32,721 bases of DNA from Flavobacterium sp. (GCF_017985075.1 NZ_JAGNYF010000019.1:1-32721); one strand, 5' to 3'; shown: positions 7,492 through 15,824, counted from the first letter of the stretch. Made by a program: numbers and translations. Notes: generated from the sequence alone by a model not told the origin.

Positions 7492-9729
7492 ATGAAGAAA
7501 TTTAAAAATTCATTTTTTTATGTTACCATTCTGGTTGTTTTTTCTGGACTAATATACTCTATTTTATTACGAGGAAAGACATTAGAAGTTGGTAAAGTTT
7601 CCAATAAAATCATTGAGAAACATGATTATGTAAATGAATTTATTACTTCTATATTACACAATGTTTTTCATCCATTAGCAATCTTATTAGCTCAAATTGT
7701 TACTATTATATTTGTTGCTCGATTTTTTGGTTGGGTATGTCGTAAAATAGGGCAACCTACAGTAATAGGCGAAATGTTGGCAGGTATTGCCTTGGGACCA
7801 TCCTTATTTGGAGCCTATTTTCCAGATTTATTTCCAATATTATTTCCACAAGAATCAATTGTAAATTTAAAGTTTTTAAGTCAAATTGGCTTGATCTTTT
7901 TTATGTTTGTTGTAGGAATGGAATTGGATTTAAAAGTGTTGCGAACCAAAGTAAAAGAAGCATTTATAATAAGCCACACCAGTATTATTGTTTCCTATGC
8001 ATTAGGTTTGGTTTTGGCCACAATGCTTTATAAAGAATTTGCACCAGAAGGTGTTCCATTCATGTCATTCGGTTTGTTTTTAGGTGTAGCAATGAGTATT
8101 GCTGCTTTTCCGGTTTTGGCCAGGATTGTTCAAGAAAGAGGGTTGCAGAAAACAAAAATCGGTGCTTTAGTAATAACATGTGCCGCAATAGACGACATTA
8201 CAGCTTGGTGTTTATTAGCTGGTGTTATTGCTATTGTAAAAGCAGGTTCTGTTGCAAGTTCATTGTTTATTATTGGTATGGCGATAGCTTACATACTTTT
8301 AATGTTGGTATTAGTGAGACCTTTTTTAAGACATATTGGTAATTTGTATAGTTCTGCAGAAAAAATCACAAAACCAGTAGTTGCCATTTTCTTCGTTACG
8401 TTATTAATTTCTTCTTATTTAACCGAAATTATTGGTATTCACGCTTTAGTTGGTGCCTTTGTTGCGGGTGTTATTATGCCTGATAACATGAAGTTTAGAA
8501 ACATTTTTATTGAGAAAGTTGAAGATGTTTCTCTTGTAGTATTATTGCCTTTATTTTTTGTAGTAACAGGGTTAAATACAAAAATAGGTTTATTAAATAC
8601 GGAGTATTTATGGAAAACAACAGGGATAATAGTATTAGTTGCCGTTGGAGCAAAATTTATTAGTAGTGCCTTAACAGCTAAATATGTTGGACAAAATTGG
8701 AAAGACAGTTTAACTTTAGGTGCCTTAATGAATACCCGCGGTTTAATGGAACTTATTGTTTTAAATATTGGATTAGAATTAGGTGTTTTGTCACCAAAAA
8801 TATTTGCTATGATGGTTATTATGGCACTTTCAACAACTTTTATGACGGGCCCAGCGCTAAATTTAATTGATTTTATATTTAAAAAACGAAAAGCAATTCT
8901 TCCAAATACATCAGATAATATAGAATATAAAGTGTTGGTTTCTTTTGAAAATCCAGAAGATGGAAAACCGTTGTTAAAAGTTGCAAATAATTTCATTAGT
9001 TTAGAAAAAGAAAAGCAATCCATTACGGCAATGTATATTTCTTCCACAAATGAGGTAAATCCGTATAAAATAGAAGAATATGAACGCGAAAGTTTTAAAC
9101 CCATTTTAAAAGAAGCCACTAAGTTAAATCGAAATATTGAAACACTTTTTAAAGCGTCGCGTGACATCGATTCGGATATTGTAGAAGTGAGTAATAAAGG
9201 TGAATTTAATTTAGTGTTGATTAATATTGGTTCGTCTATTTTTGAAGGTACTTTATTAGGAAAAGTTTTAGGTATTACATCCAAAATTATAAATCCTGAA
9301 AATTTATTAAATACGTTTACAGGTAAAGAAAAATTGTTTGAAGTCAATTATTTTGATGACAAAACCCAAGCCATTATCAATAAAACAGAAGTGCCATTAG
9401 GAATTTTTGTAGATAAAGAACTTGCCAAAACTGAAAATATTTCTGTAATTTTATTTAATAATGAAGATCAATTTTTATTAGATTACGTAAAATTATTGAA
9501 GAAGAATTCACAAGCTAAGATTTCAATTTTTGATACGTATGATATTGTAAATGAGAAGAATAAAATTACTCACGAAAATGTGAAAGTAATTCATTCATCG
9601 AAATTAGAAAAAGATTTCTTAAAAGAACAAGATTTATTAATTATGAGTATTGATAGTTGGAAAAAACTAATTGATACCAGAAGTGTTTGGTTAAACAATA
9701 CACCATCGCTTTTAATAATAAAACCATAA
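7492..9729 (+). CDS. Kef-type cation:proton antiporter (CPA2) with cytoplasmic C-domain
   Basis: This 745-residue inner-membrane protein has an N-terminal anchor (about 8-26) and then the CPA2 exchanger core (about 60-460) of roughly 12 helices. Family landmarks include GQPTVIGEMLAGIALGPSLFG, the GLIFFMFVVGMELDL helix, the CAAIDDITAWCLLA ion-binding helix with paired Asp residues, and NTRGLMELIVLNIGLELGVL. Residues from about 475 on form a soluble region resembling a universal-stress-type regulatory domain rather than the RCK domain of KefB/KefC; that reading is tentative. The likely role is K+ or Na+ exchange for protons. It lies 8 bp after the rhodanese gene and 1 bp before the CvfB-like gene. 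Confidence 0.93.
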   Translation: MKKFKNSFFYVTILVVFSGLIYSILLRGKTLEVGKVSNKIIEKHDYVNEFITSILHNVFHPLAILLAQIVTIIFVARFFGWVCRKIGQPTVIGEMLAGIALGPSLFGAYFPDLFPILFPQESIVNLKFLSQIGLIFFMFVVGMELDLKVLRTKVKEAFIISHTSIIVSYALGLVLATMLYKEFAPEGVPFMSFGLFLGVAMSIAAFPVLARIVQERGLQKTKIGALVITCAAIDDITAWCLLAGVIAIVKAGSVASSLFIIGMAIAYILLMLVLVRPFLRHIGNLYSSAEKITKPVVAIFFVTLLISSYLTEIIGIHALVGAFVAGVIMPDNMKFRNIFIEKVEDVSLVVLLPLFFVVTGLNTKIGLLNTEYLWKTTGIIVLVAVGAKFISSALTAKYVGQNWKDSLTLGALMNTRGLMELIVLNIGLELGVLSPKIFAMMVIMALSTTFMTGPALNLIDFIFKKRKAILPNTSDNIEYKVLVSFENPEDGKPLLKVANNFISLEKEKQSITAMYISSTNEVNPYKIEEYERESFKPILKEATKLNRNIETLFKASRDIDSDIVEVSNKGEFNLVLINIGSSIFEGTLLGKVLGITSKIINPENLLNTFTGKEKLFEVNYFDDKTQAIINKTEVPLGIFVDKELAKTENISVILFNNEDQFLLDYVKLLKKNSQAKISIFDTYDIVNEKNKITHENVKVIHSSKLEKDFLKEQDLLIMSIDSWKKLIDTRSVWLNNTPSLLIIKP

Positions 9730-9730
9730 T

Positions 9731-10558
9731 ATGTTACAAATAGGTGTGTACCACACATTAAAAATAGATAGAGAAACAAAAGTAGGTTTGTTTCTTACCA
9801 ATGGAAAAGACGATGTTTTATTACCAAATAAATATGTTCCAAATGATTTTACAATTGGCGATGATTTAACGGTTTTCGTATATTTAGATCACGAAGAACG
9901 TCCTGTAGCTACAACTTTAAAGCCATTTATTTCCTTAAATTCTTTTGCTGTTTTGAAAGTAAGTTACATTAATTCATTTGGTGCCTTTTTAAATTGGGGA
10001 ATGGAAAAAGATTTGTTTGCTCCTTTTAAAGAACAAGCCCGCCCAATGGAAAAAGACAAACGTTACATAGTAACATTGTATTTAGACAAACAAACGGGTA
10101 GGTTAGCGGCATCAAGTAAAATCAATCAGTTTTTAGATAAAGAACCTTTAGATGTTGAAGTGGGACAAGAAGTCGATTTAATGGTTTCCCATATTACAGA
10201 AATTGGAATTAATGTAATTATTAACGGAAAATTTAGAGGATTGGCGTATCAAAATGAAGTTTTTGAAACCGTTTCTCCAGGATATAAAACCAAGGGTTAC
10301 ATTAAAGCCATTCGCCCTGATGGAAAAATAGACGTTTCCTTCCAAAAACAAGGATTTGAAGCCATAGACGATTCTTCTCAACAAGTGTTAGAAGCATTAA
10401 AACAAAATGATGGCGTTTTACGATTGAATGACAACAGTCATCCAGAAGAAATTAAATCGGTTTTAAAAATGAGTAAAAAAACATTTAAAAAAGCTATCGG
10501 AAGTTTATACAAACAAAAATTGATTGATATCAATAACGAAGGCATTCAGTTGGTTTAA
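9731..10558 (+). CDS. CvfB-like S1 RNA-binding protein
   Basis: This 275-residue protein resembles CvfB/YitL: two or three S1-like OB folds followed by a C-terminal winged helix. The N-terminal OB fold reads IGVYHTLKIDRETKVGLFL. A central S1 domain contains VSYINSFGAFLNWG. The C-terminal winged helix (about 215-275) includes SVLKMSKKTFKKAIGSLYKQKLI. CvfB proteins bind RNA and influence virulence-gene expression in Staphylococcus, but the role in Bacteroidota is unknown. The ATG lies 1 bp after the antiporter stop, giving tight co-expression. The gene is followed by a hairpin terminator. Confidence 0.9.
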   Translation: MLQIGVYHTLKIDRETKVGLFLTNGKDDVLLPNKYVPNDFTIGDDLTVFVYLDHEERPVATTLKPFISLNSFAVLKVSYINSFGAFLNWGMEKDLFAPFKEQARPMEKDKRYIVTLYLDKQTGRLAASSKINQFLDKEPLDVEVGQEVDLMVSHITEIGINVIINGKFRGLAYQNEVFETVSPGYKTKGYIKAIRPDGKIDVSFQKQGFEAIDDSSQQVLEALKQNDGVLRLNDNSHPEEIKSVLKMSKKTFKKAIGSLYKQKLIDINNEGIQLV

Positions 10559-10571
10559 TATCATATAAAAC

Positions 10572-10604
10572 AAAAAACGTCTCGAATTATCGGGACGTTT
10601 TTTT
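10572..10604 (+). terminator. Intrinsic terminator after the CvfB-like gene
   Basis: The stem pairs AACGTC-T-CGA with TCG-G-GACGTT around loop ATTA (10576-10599), ten pairs including one T-G wobble, and ends in a run of T's. Confidence 0.85.
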
Positions 10605-10607
10605 ATG

Positions 10608-10656
10608 TCTAATTTTCTAATTTGTCTAAAAATCTAAAATTCTAAAAATCTATTTC
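10608..10656. repeat. Degenerate 8-bp tandem repeat TCTAAWWW (six units)
   Basis: Six consecutive units each begin with TCTA: TCTAATTT, TCTAATTTG, TCTAAAAA, TCTAAAAT, TCTAAAAA and TCTATTTC. The last unit provides the pyrE stop codon (TAG on the minus strand, 10650-10652). Confidence 0.8.
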
Positions 10657-11291
10657 CCCCATTCACTCGGATTACTATTCCAAGATTTTAGTGTTTCTAA
10701 TTCTTCTTCCGAAACATATTTTTTCTCAACGGCTTTTTCAATTAAGTTTTCGTAATTACTTAATGTATATACGTCTAATTTTGCTGCAGCAATTTTTTCT
10801 TCAGAAATAGGAAATCCATAAGTGAAAATAGCGGCCATTCCTTTTACATTAGTGCCTTCATTACGCAATGCTTCAACTGCCATTAAACTACTTCCACCCG
10901 TTGAAATTAAATCTTCAACTACAATTACAGATTGACCTTTTTGTAAAAAACCTTCTACCTGATTTTGTCTTCCGTGCTTTTTTGCTTCTGGACGAACATA
11001 TACAAAAGGCAATCCCATAGCTTCTGCTACCAGAATTCCGATACCAATTGCACCAGTTGCTACACCTGCAATGACATCTGGACGACCAAATTTGGCTTCA
11101 ATTTGCTTTACAAATTCATCTTTAATATAATTTCTAACCGCTGGAAATGAAAGAATTACGCGGTTATCACAATAAATTGGACTTTTCCAGCCAGAAGCCC
11201 AAGTAAAATGATTTTTTGTTTCTAATTTAATTGCGTTTATTTGTAAAAGCAATTCGGCTGTTTGTTGTGCTGTGTTGTTATTAAATATCAT
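10650..11291 (-). CDS. pyrE: Orotate phosphoribosyltransferase
   Basis: PyrE joins orotate to PRPP to make OMP in pyrimidine synthesis, acting as a cytoplasmic dimer. The 213-residue form starting MIFNNNTAQQTAELL is chosen because that N-terminus is the family norm in this lineage. The frame continues open to 11369 without homology. Visible motifs are FTWASGWKSPIYCDNR (substrate loop), RPEAKKHGRQNQVEG (catalytic lysine loop) and VIVVEDLISTGGS (PRPP-binding motif). The start codon lies 7 bp from the divergent NUDIX start. The only good -7 box ends 4 nt before the ATG, suggesting a leaderless transcript. Confidence 0.97.
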   Translation of the reverse strand: MIFNNNTAQQTAELLLQINAIKLETKNHFTWASGWKSPIYCDNRVILSFPAVRNYIKDEFVKQIEAKFGRPDVIAGVATGAIGIGILVAEAMGLPFVYVRPEAKKHGRQNQVEGFLQKGQSVIVVEDLISTGGSSLMAVEALRNEGTNVKGMAAIFTYGFPISEEKIAAAKLDVYTLSNYENLIEKAVEKKYVSEEELETLKSWNSNPSEWGK

Positions 11292-11295
11292 ATTG

Positions 11296-11303
11296 CAAAT
11301 GTA
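11296..11303 (-). promoter_or_regulatory. Putative -7 box of pyrE, 4 nt before the ATG
   Basis: The minus strand reads TACATTTG followed by CAAT and the pyrE ATG. The box overlaps the divergent NUDIX start codon (11299-11301). No convincing -33 TTG lies at the usual spacing, so the promoter is plausible but unproven. Confidence 0.5.
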
Positions 11304-11898
11304 TAAAGTTTTTGTAAACGAGAAACCACTTTTTTTAACAAATAAATTTGAAAAGGAAACAAATTTCAAAATTTATCTGTTAGAAACAGTAAATATTCCA
11401 AAAGTAATCTCAGAATTATTTTTGAATAAAATACAAAGTGCCTACTTATATCACTCAGATGAAAAGTTAATTATGAAGACTTTGAAATCTAAAATCCCTG
11501 TGGCTAAAGCGGGTGGTGGTTTAGTTTTTAACGCTGATGGCGATGTGTTGTTTATTTTTAGAAACGGTAAATGGGATTTACCAAAAGGAGGCGTTGAAAA
11601 AGACGAAACGATGGAGAATGCCGCAATGCGTGAAGTAGAGGAGGAAACCGGTGTTTCAGGATTAAAAATTACAGAAAAACTCCAAAAAACCTATCACGTA
11701 TTTAAACGTAACGGCATTTTTAAATTGAAAATTACATATTGGTTTAAAATGCAAACCAATTTCACAGGAGCAACTTGTCCGCAAGAAAAAGAAGGCATTT
11801 CAAAAGCAGTTTGGATTAAACCTTCAGATATAGAAGCCACTTTAGGGAATTCTTATGAAAATATTAAATTGTTGTTTGAAAGTGAGAAAGTGGTATAG
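11299..11898 (+). CDS. NUDIX hydrolase
   Basis: This 199-residue protein has a complete NUDIX box, GGVEKDETMENAAMREVEEE followed by TGV, matching GX5EX7REUXEEXGU. NUDIX enzymes hydrolyse diphosphates linked to another group (nucleotides, ADP-ribose, inositol polyphosphates). The N-terminal 70 residues (MYKVFVNEKPLFLTNKFE onward) precede the AKAGGGLVFN start of the fold and form an extra segment often seen in Bacteroidota homologues. The start at 11299 is chosen over 11272 because MYKVFVNEKP is the recognisable N-terminus. It diverges from pyrE with 7 bp between starts. The substrate cannot be assigned. Confidence 0.93.
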   Translation: MYKVFVNEKPLFLTNKFEKETNFKIYLLETVNIPKVISELFLNKIQSAYLYHSDEKLIMKTLKSKIPVAKAGGGLVFNADGDVLFIFRNGKWDLPKGGVEKDETMENAAMREVEEETGVSGLKITEKLQKTYHVFKRNGIFKLKITYWFKMQTNFTGATCPQEKEGISKAVWIKPSDIEATLGNSYENIKLLFESEKVV

Positions 11899-12106
11899 TT
11901 TTTTTAGAAAAATAACAAATAAAGAAATTGAAAATGCAATTTCAAAAGTAGAAGGAATTGAAGGTATGACTGTCAATGAGCGACTTTATCATTCAGGTCT
12001 AATGGATGAATTTGATTTAGCCCTGAAGAACAACAAAGACAAAGCAAAATTAATTCTTGAACTTTTGAAAGTAGACAAATTATCTATTGATAAAATAGTA
12101 AAATAA
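11882..12106 (+). CDS. Small conserved hypothetical protein
   Basis: This is a small charged, helical protein with the segment GMTVNERLYHSGLMDEFDLA and then KAKLILELLKVDKLSIDKI, a pattern I associate with short unnamed proteins in flavobacteria. Two starts are possible. ATG at 11855 gives 83 residues with an unusual NCCLK start. GTG at 11882 gives 74 residues beginning MRKWYSFFRK, which looks more natural and is used here. Either start overlaps the 3' end of the NUDIX gene (44 or 17 bp), so the two are probably co-transcribed. No function is known, and there is no signal peptide or catalytic motif. Confidence 0.7.
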   Translation: MRKWYSFFRKITNKEIENAISKVEGIEGMTVNERLYHSGLMDEFDLALKNNKDKAKLILELLKVDKLSIDKIVK

Positions 12107-12149
12107 CATATTTAATAAAATCAATATTCTTTACTCTATTTTTTATATT

Positions 12150-13862
12150 CTATTCCAAAACCCTATAAACAGGATAACGCATAAACTCTTTTTCAAAGTA
12201 TTTTGAATGTTTGTATACCCAGTATAATTGCTCGTTGCCATTTTTTGCGAAAGCTTTGTCGGTTTGTTTTTTTGTTTCGAATTCTTGTTTTAAAGTTGCG
12301 TTTTCATCTAAAATTTGTTTCGCTGCATCTTCAAAAACGTAACTGGAATACCCTTCTTTTTGTTGCAAAATCGTATCGAAAAAATTCCAATTAAAATACG
12401 AATCCACGGCTTCTGGTTCAAGGGTTTCTAATAGATATTTCACGCCTAATTGATTGGTTGAAATTTTATAGTCGCCGGCTCTAAATTCCATTTTCTCTAT
12501 ATTTTTTGTTACGGTTGTATTATAATGTCCGTAATGTCCTTCATACGCATTTTTTCCTGTTTGATAATTGGCAATTTTATAGATTTCTACTTCAAAAATT
12601 TCATTTTGAGTAATAGGTGTCATTTCAATATTATTCAATTTTAATAATTCAATAATTTGCCATTGGCTTTGTGGTACCACATAATACTTCGGAATTGTTA
12701 CAAATTTCGTTGGTTTATAATTTCCATAAAACGGAATTTTCTTTGTAAAAGGTTTATTTCTATCATAAAACAATCTATCTTTTCCAGAGATTTCACTTGG
12801 TTTGTAGCCGCCTTCGTAGCCTTTAAAATCCATATAAGACACTTTTGTAGAATCAATTTCCCAATGTAGTAGATATTGCTTTCCTGCTTTAAAATCTTCC
12901 AAATTTTCTTTTCTTACTTGTTTGATTTTTTCCCAGTTCGCATCGGTATAATTAATTGCCGTAACCATAAATTCATAAGTCGTTTTCACTCTATCTTTAT
13001 ATGGCTTTAACATATGTGTTTCAGGCACAAATCCTAACGTGTTAAATAACGTAGTGTAACCAGTAGCATAACGTGGTGTATCGGTAAATTGTTCGTAACC
13101 TAAATCAGGTTTTGCACCGTGAATGTTGACATACGGAATCACGTCAATTTTCTTATTACGCATATCGTTTACCATTTCTGGATACATTTCATTTTTGAAA
13201 AAATTACCCAATTTCTGACCTAAACGTTCGTGTTGTGTGGCAATGCAAGTAAATGTATATTGATAATCGGCGCCATTTGACACGTGATTGTCTAAAAAAA
13301 CATCAGGATTAACTGTATGAAATAATTCTTGAAAACTTCTTGAATTTCGAGTATCCGATTTAATAAAATCTCTATTTAAATCGTAATTTCTACCATTTCC
13401 TCTAAATCCATAGGCTTCAGGACCATTCTGGTTGGCTCTTGAAAACGAATTTCTATTTAACATTCCATCAATATTATACACTGGAATAGCAACAACCATC
13501 GTGTTTTTTGGAACTTTTATTTTTGCATTGGCAATATCTCGCATCAACATCATAGTCGCATCAATTCCGTCCGGTTCGCCAGGGTGAATTCCATTATTGA
13601 TTAGCAAAACCGCTTTATTCTGATTAAAATTAAAATTTTTATTTTCAGAAAAAACAATAATATGCAAAGGTTTTCCACTATCTGTTAGCCCCATAGTTCG
13701 CATTTCAATTTTATCTGAATTGGCGTCTAATAATTGGTAAAACGAAATGCATTCTTCGTATGTGGTTGATTGATTTTTGTTACCTTTTTCGAAGGGCGTT
13801 AACAAATTTATTTGAGCGTTTACAAATAAAGAAGCAAATAAAAACAGTAAGGTATAGCGCAT
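12150..13862 (-). CDS. Secreted M14-family zinc carboxypeptidase
   Basis: This 570-residue exported metallopeptidase has signal peptide MRYTLLFLFASLFVNAQ. The zinc site is visible as IHPGEPDG (His93, Glu96) and FLDNHVSNG (His193). Substrate-binding arginines lie in the NRDF segment after GNGRNYDLN. The C-terminal half (about 330-570) is a Bacteroidota-type extension. Family members remove C-terminal residues or act on peptidoglycan peptides; the substrate is not predictable here. The open frame begins at a TTG 21 bp upstream, but that TTG is part of the promoter -7 box, so the ATG at 13862 is the start. It converges with the NUDIX/small-protein pair without a clear terminator between. Confidence 0.93.
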   Translation of the reverse strand: MRYTLLFLFASLFVNAQINLLTPFEKGNKNQSTTYEECISFYQLLDANSDKIEMRTMGLTDSGKPLHIIVFSENKNFNFNQNKAVLLINNGIHPGEPDGIDATMMLMRDIANAKIKVPKNTMVVAIPVYNIDGMLNRNSFSRANQNGPEAYGFRGNGRNYDLNRDFIKSDTRNSRSFQELFHTVNPDVFLDNHVSNGADYQYTFTCIATQHERLGQKLGNFFKNEMYPEMVNDMRNKKIDVIPYVNIHGAKPDLGYEQFTDTPRYATGYTTLFNTLGFVPETHMLKPYKDRVKTTYEFMVTAINYTDANWEKIKQVRKENLEDFKAGKQYLLHWEIDSTKVSYMDFKGYEGGYKPSEISGKDRLFYDRNKPFTKKIPFYGNYKPTKFVTIPKYYVVPQSQWQIIELLKLNNIEMTPITQNEIFEVEIYKIANYQTGKNAYEGHYGHYNTTVTKNIEKMEFRAGDYKISTNQLGVKYLLETLEPEAVDSYFNWNFFDTILQQKEGYSSYVFEDAAKQILDENATLKQEFETKKQTDKAFAKNGNEQLYWVYKHSKYFEKEFMRYPVYRVLE

Positions 13863-13880
13863 AATTGAATATTTGAATTT

Positions 13881-13888
13881 CAAAAGTA
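13881..13888 (-). promoter_or_regulatory. Putative -7 box of the M14 peptidase gene
   Basis: The minus strand reads TACTTTTG, an exact match, ending 18 nt before the ATG at 13862. It contains the in-frame TTG and so rules that codon out as the start. Confidence 0.65.
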
Positions 13889-13930
13889 AGAATTATAAAT
13901 GGCAATATCAATACTCCGTATATCGTATAA

Positions 13931-13961
13931 TTGAATATTGGTAAATTAAAAACTACCTTTG
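13931..13961 (+). promoter_or_regulatory. Putative promoter of the helicase gene, -7 box 4 nt before the ATG
   Basis: TTG (13931-13933), 20 bp, then TACCTTTG (13954-13961) fits the Bacteroidota -33/-7 layout. The box is followed by CGGT and the ATG at 13966, so transcription would begin at or within a base or two of the start codon. Confidence 0.65.
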
Positions 13962-13965
13962 CGGT

Positions 13966-15318
13966 ATGAATAAAAATATACATTCCAACAATATACTTTT
14001 GAATTTAGGTATCGAAAGTTTAAATAAAATGCAGGTAGCTGCAGAAACGTCTATATTAATTGATTCTGATGTAGTGCTACTTTCGCCAACAGGTTCAGGA
14101 AAAACATTGGCTTTTTTATTGCCTATTTTTCAACTTTTAGAAGAAGACAACAATAAAGTACAATGTATGATTATTGTGCCGTCACGGGAATTGGGTTTGC
14201 AAATTGAACAAGTTTGGAAAAAAATGGCAACAACTTTTAAAGTCAATATTTGTTATGGCGGCCATTCTATTGAAACAGAAATTAAAAATTTAAGCAATCC
14301 GCCAGCAGTTTTAATTGGTACTCCTGGAAGATTAGCAGATCATTTAGAACGAGAAACGTTTGACCCAAAATATATTAAAACGTTAGTTTTAGATGAATTT
14401 GACAAATCTTTACAATTAGGATTTCACGAAGAAATGCGATTCATCATTGGGAAATTAACGCATTTAGAAAAGCGAATTTTAGTTTCGGCAACAGATGGAG
14501 TAGAAGTTCCAAAATATACCAGAATTGAAAATCCGAATGTTTTAAATTATATTGATAAGAAAAAAACAGAAACTAATTTAGATTTTAAATTGGTGATTTC
14601 TAAAGAGAAAGATAAGGTTAATTCTTTATTTCATTTAATCTGTTCTTTGAAATCTCAGAATGCAATTATCTTTTGTAATCACAGAGAAGCGGTAGAACGA
14701 ATTAGTGATTATTTAAATGACAAAGGCATTTTCTCTGTATTTTATCACGGTGGATTAGAACAAGAAGAACGCGAACGTGCTTTAATTCAGTTTCGAAATG
14801 GAAGTATTTCATATTTAATTACAACCGATTTAGGGGCTCGTGGATTGGATATTCCAGAAATGAAAAACGTAATTCATTATCATTTGCCTTCAAAAGTGGA
14901 TGAATTTACACACAGAAATGGTCGTACTGCACGTATGATGGCTTCTGGAACCGCTTACATTATCATACACGAAAGTGAGAAAAAAGTGGATTACATTGAT
15001 TATGATATGAAGAAAATTGATGTTTCTAATTATAGCGTAATTCCGAAACCACCAGAATTTAAAACCATTTATATTAGTGGTGGAAAGAAAAATAAATTAA
15101 ATAAAGTAGATATTTTGGGCTTCTTTTCTCAAAAAGGAAAGTTAGAAAAAGGCGATTTAGGTTTAATTGAAGTCAAAGATTTTGTATCCTTTGCAGCAGT
15201 AAAATATGCCAAAGTAGTGCCATTACTTCAAAATATTAAGGATGAAAAAATGAAAGGCAAAAAATATAAAATTGAAGTTGCTCGAGACGTTGTTAAAAAC
15301 GCATTAGAAAATCTTTAA
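13966..15318 (+). CDS. DEAD-box-type RNA helicase (DEFD variant), DbpA-like C-domain
   Basis: This 450-residue ATP-dependent RNA helicase has the Q motif (LGIESLNKMQ) immediately at the N-terminus. It is followed by motif I SPTGSGKT, Ia VPSRELG, Ib GTPGRL, motif II as DEFD rather than DEAD, and III SAT. The second RecA domain carries IIFCNHREAVERI, TTDLGARGLDIPE and HRNGRTARM (motif VI). The C-terminus (about 370-450) resembles the DbpA RNA-binding domain (ISGGKKNKLNKVDILGFF), suggesting a role in ribosome assembly. The Q motif leaves little room for a later start, so the ATG at 13966 is firm. Codon use resembles its neighbours. Confidence 0.95.
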   Translation: MNKNIHSNNILLNLGIESLNKMQVAAETSILIDSDVVLLSPTGSGKTLAFLLPIFQLLEEDNNKVQCMIIVPSRELGLQIEQVWKKMATTFKVNICYGGHSIETEIKNLSNPPAVLIGTPGRLADHLERETFDPKYIKTLVLDEFDKSLQLGFHEEMRFIIGKLTHLEKRILVSATDGVEVPKYTRIENPNVLNYIDKKKTETNLDFKLVISKEKDKVNSLFHLICSLKSQNAIIFCNHREAVERISDYLNDKGIFSVFYHGGLEQEERERALIQFRNGSISYLITTDLGARGLDIPEMKNVIHYHLPSKVDEFTHRNGRTARMMASGTAYIIIHESEKKVDYIDYDMKKIDVSNYSVIPKPPEFKTIYISGGKKNKLNKVDILGFFSQKGKLEKGDLGLIEVKDFVSFAAVKYAKVVPLLQNIKDEKMKGKKYKIEVARDVVKNALENL

Positions 15319-15324
15319 AAAATT

Positions 15325-15360
15325 AAAAACCTTCAAGAAAAGAAACTTGAAGGTTTTTTT
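15325..15360. terminator. Bidirectional terminator (helicase / coaD)
   Basis: AACCTTCAAG and CTTGAAGGTT form a 10-bp stem around an 8-nt A-rich loop, with A's before and seven T's after. It lies between convergent genes. Confidence 0.88.
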
Positions 15361-15365
15361 AAGCT

Positions 15366-15824
15366 TTATATTTTACCAATAACCGAATCGGGAACAAAAG
15401 CCGAAGCATTGCCGCCATTTCTTATCACGTCACGCACAATACTTGACGATATATATGATGTTTTTGCAGCGGTTAATAAAAACACAGTTTCAATTTTAGA
15501 CAATCTTCTGTTGGTATGTGCAATCGCTTTTTCGAATTCAAAATCAGCTGGATTACGTAAACCGCGTAATATAAATTCTGCTTTTTCTTCTTTGCATAAA
15601 TCGATAGTTAAGCCAGTATAGGTAATCACTTTTACTTTTGGTTCGTCTTTAAAAGCGGCTTCTATAAAACGTTTTCTGTCTTCTAAAGAAAACATATACT
15701 TTTTGTCTGCGTTTATACCAATCGCAACAATAACTTCATCAAATAAAGAAATACCACGCTTAATTATATCGTAATGTCCGTTTGTAATTGGGTCAAACGA
15801 ACCTGGGAATATTGCTTTTTTCAT
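15366..15824 (-). CDS. coaD: Phosphopantetheine adenylyltransferase
   Basis: CoaD transfers AMP from ATP to 4'-phosphopantetheine, the fourth step of CoA synthesis. The 152-residue length is typical. The nucleotidyltransferase motif TNGH lies in PGSFDPITNGHYDII (residues 7-21). The FILRGLRNPADFEFE motif and the C-terminal ISSSIVRDV motif are intact. The gene is 45 bp downstream of ddl on the same strand, so the two probably form an operon. The order ddl-coaD opposite a PASTA gene is a familiar flavobacterial arrangement (from memory, not tested). Confidence 0.97.
   Translation of the reverse strand: MKKAIFPGSFDPITNGHYDIIKRGISLFDEVIVAIGINADKKYMFSLEDRKRFIEAAFKDEPKVKVITYTGLTIDLCKEEKAEFILRGLRNPADFEFEKAIAHTNRRLSKIETVFLLTAAKTSYISSSIVRDVIRNGGNASAFVPDSVIGKI

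Noticed and set aside
8439-9347. 302-codon frame on the minus strand inside the antiporter gene
   Set aside because: It is the antisense of a well-supported membrane transporter; its composition mirrors that gene and it has no promoter or recognisable domain.
11292-11369. Longer pyrE starting at 11369
   Set aside because: The extra 26 residues run antisense through the NUDIX gene start and precede the family's normal N-terminus MIFNNNTAQQ.
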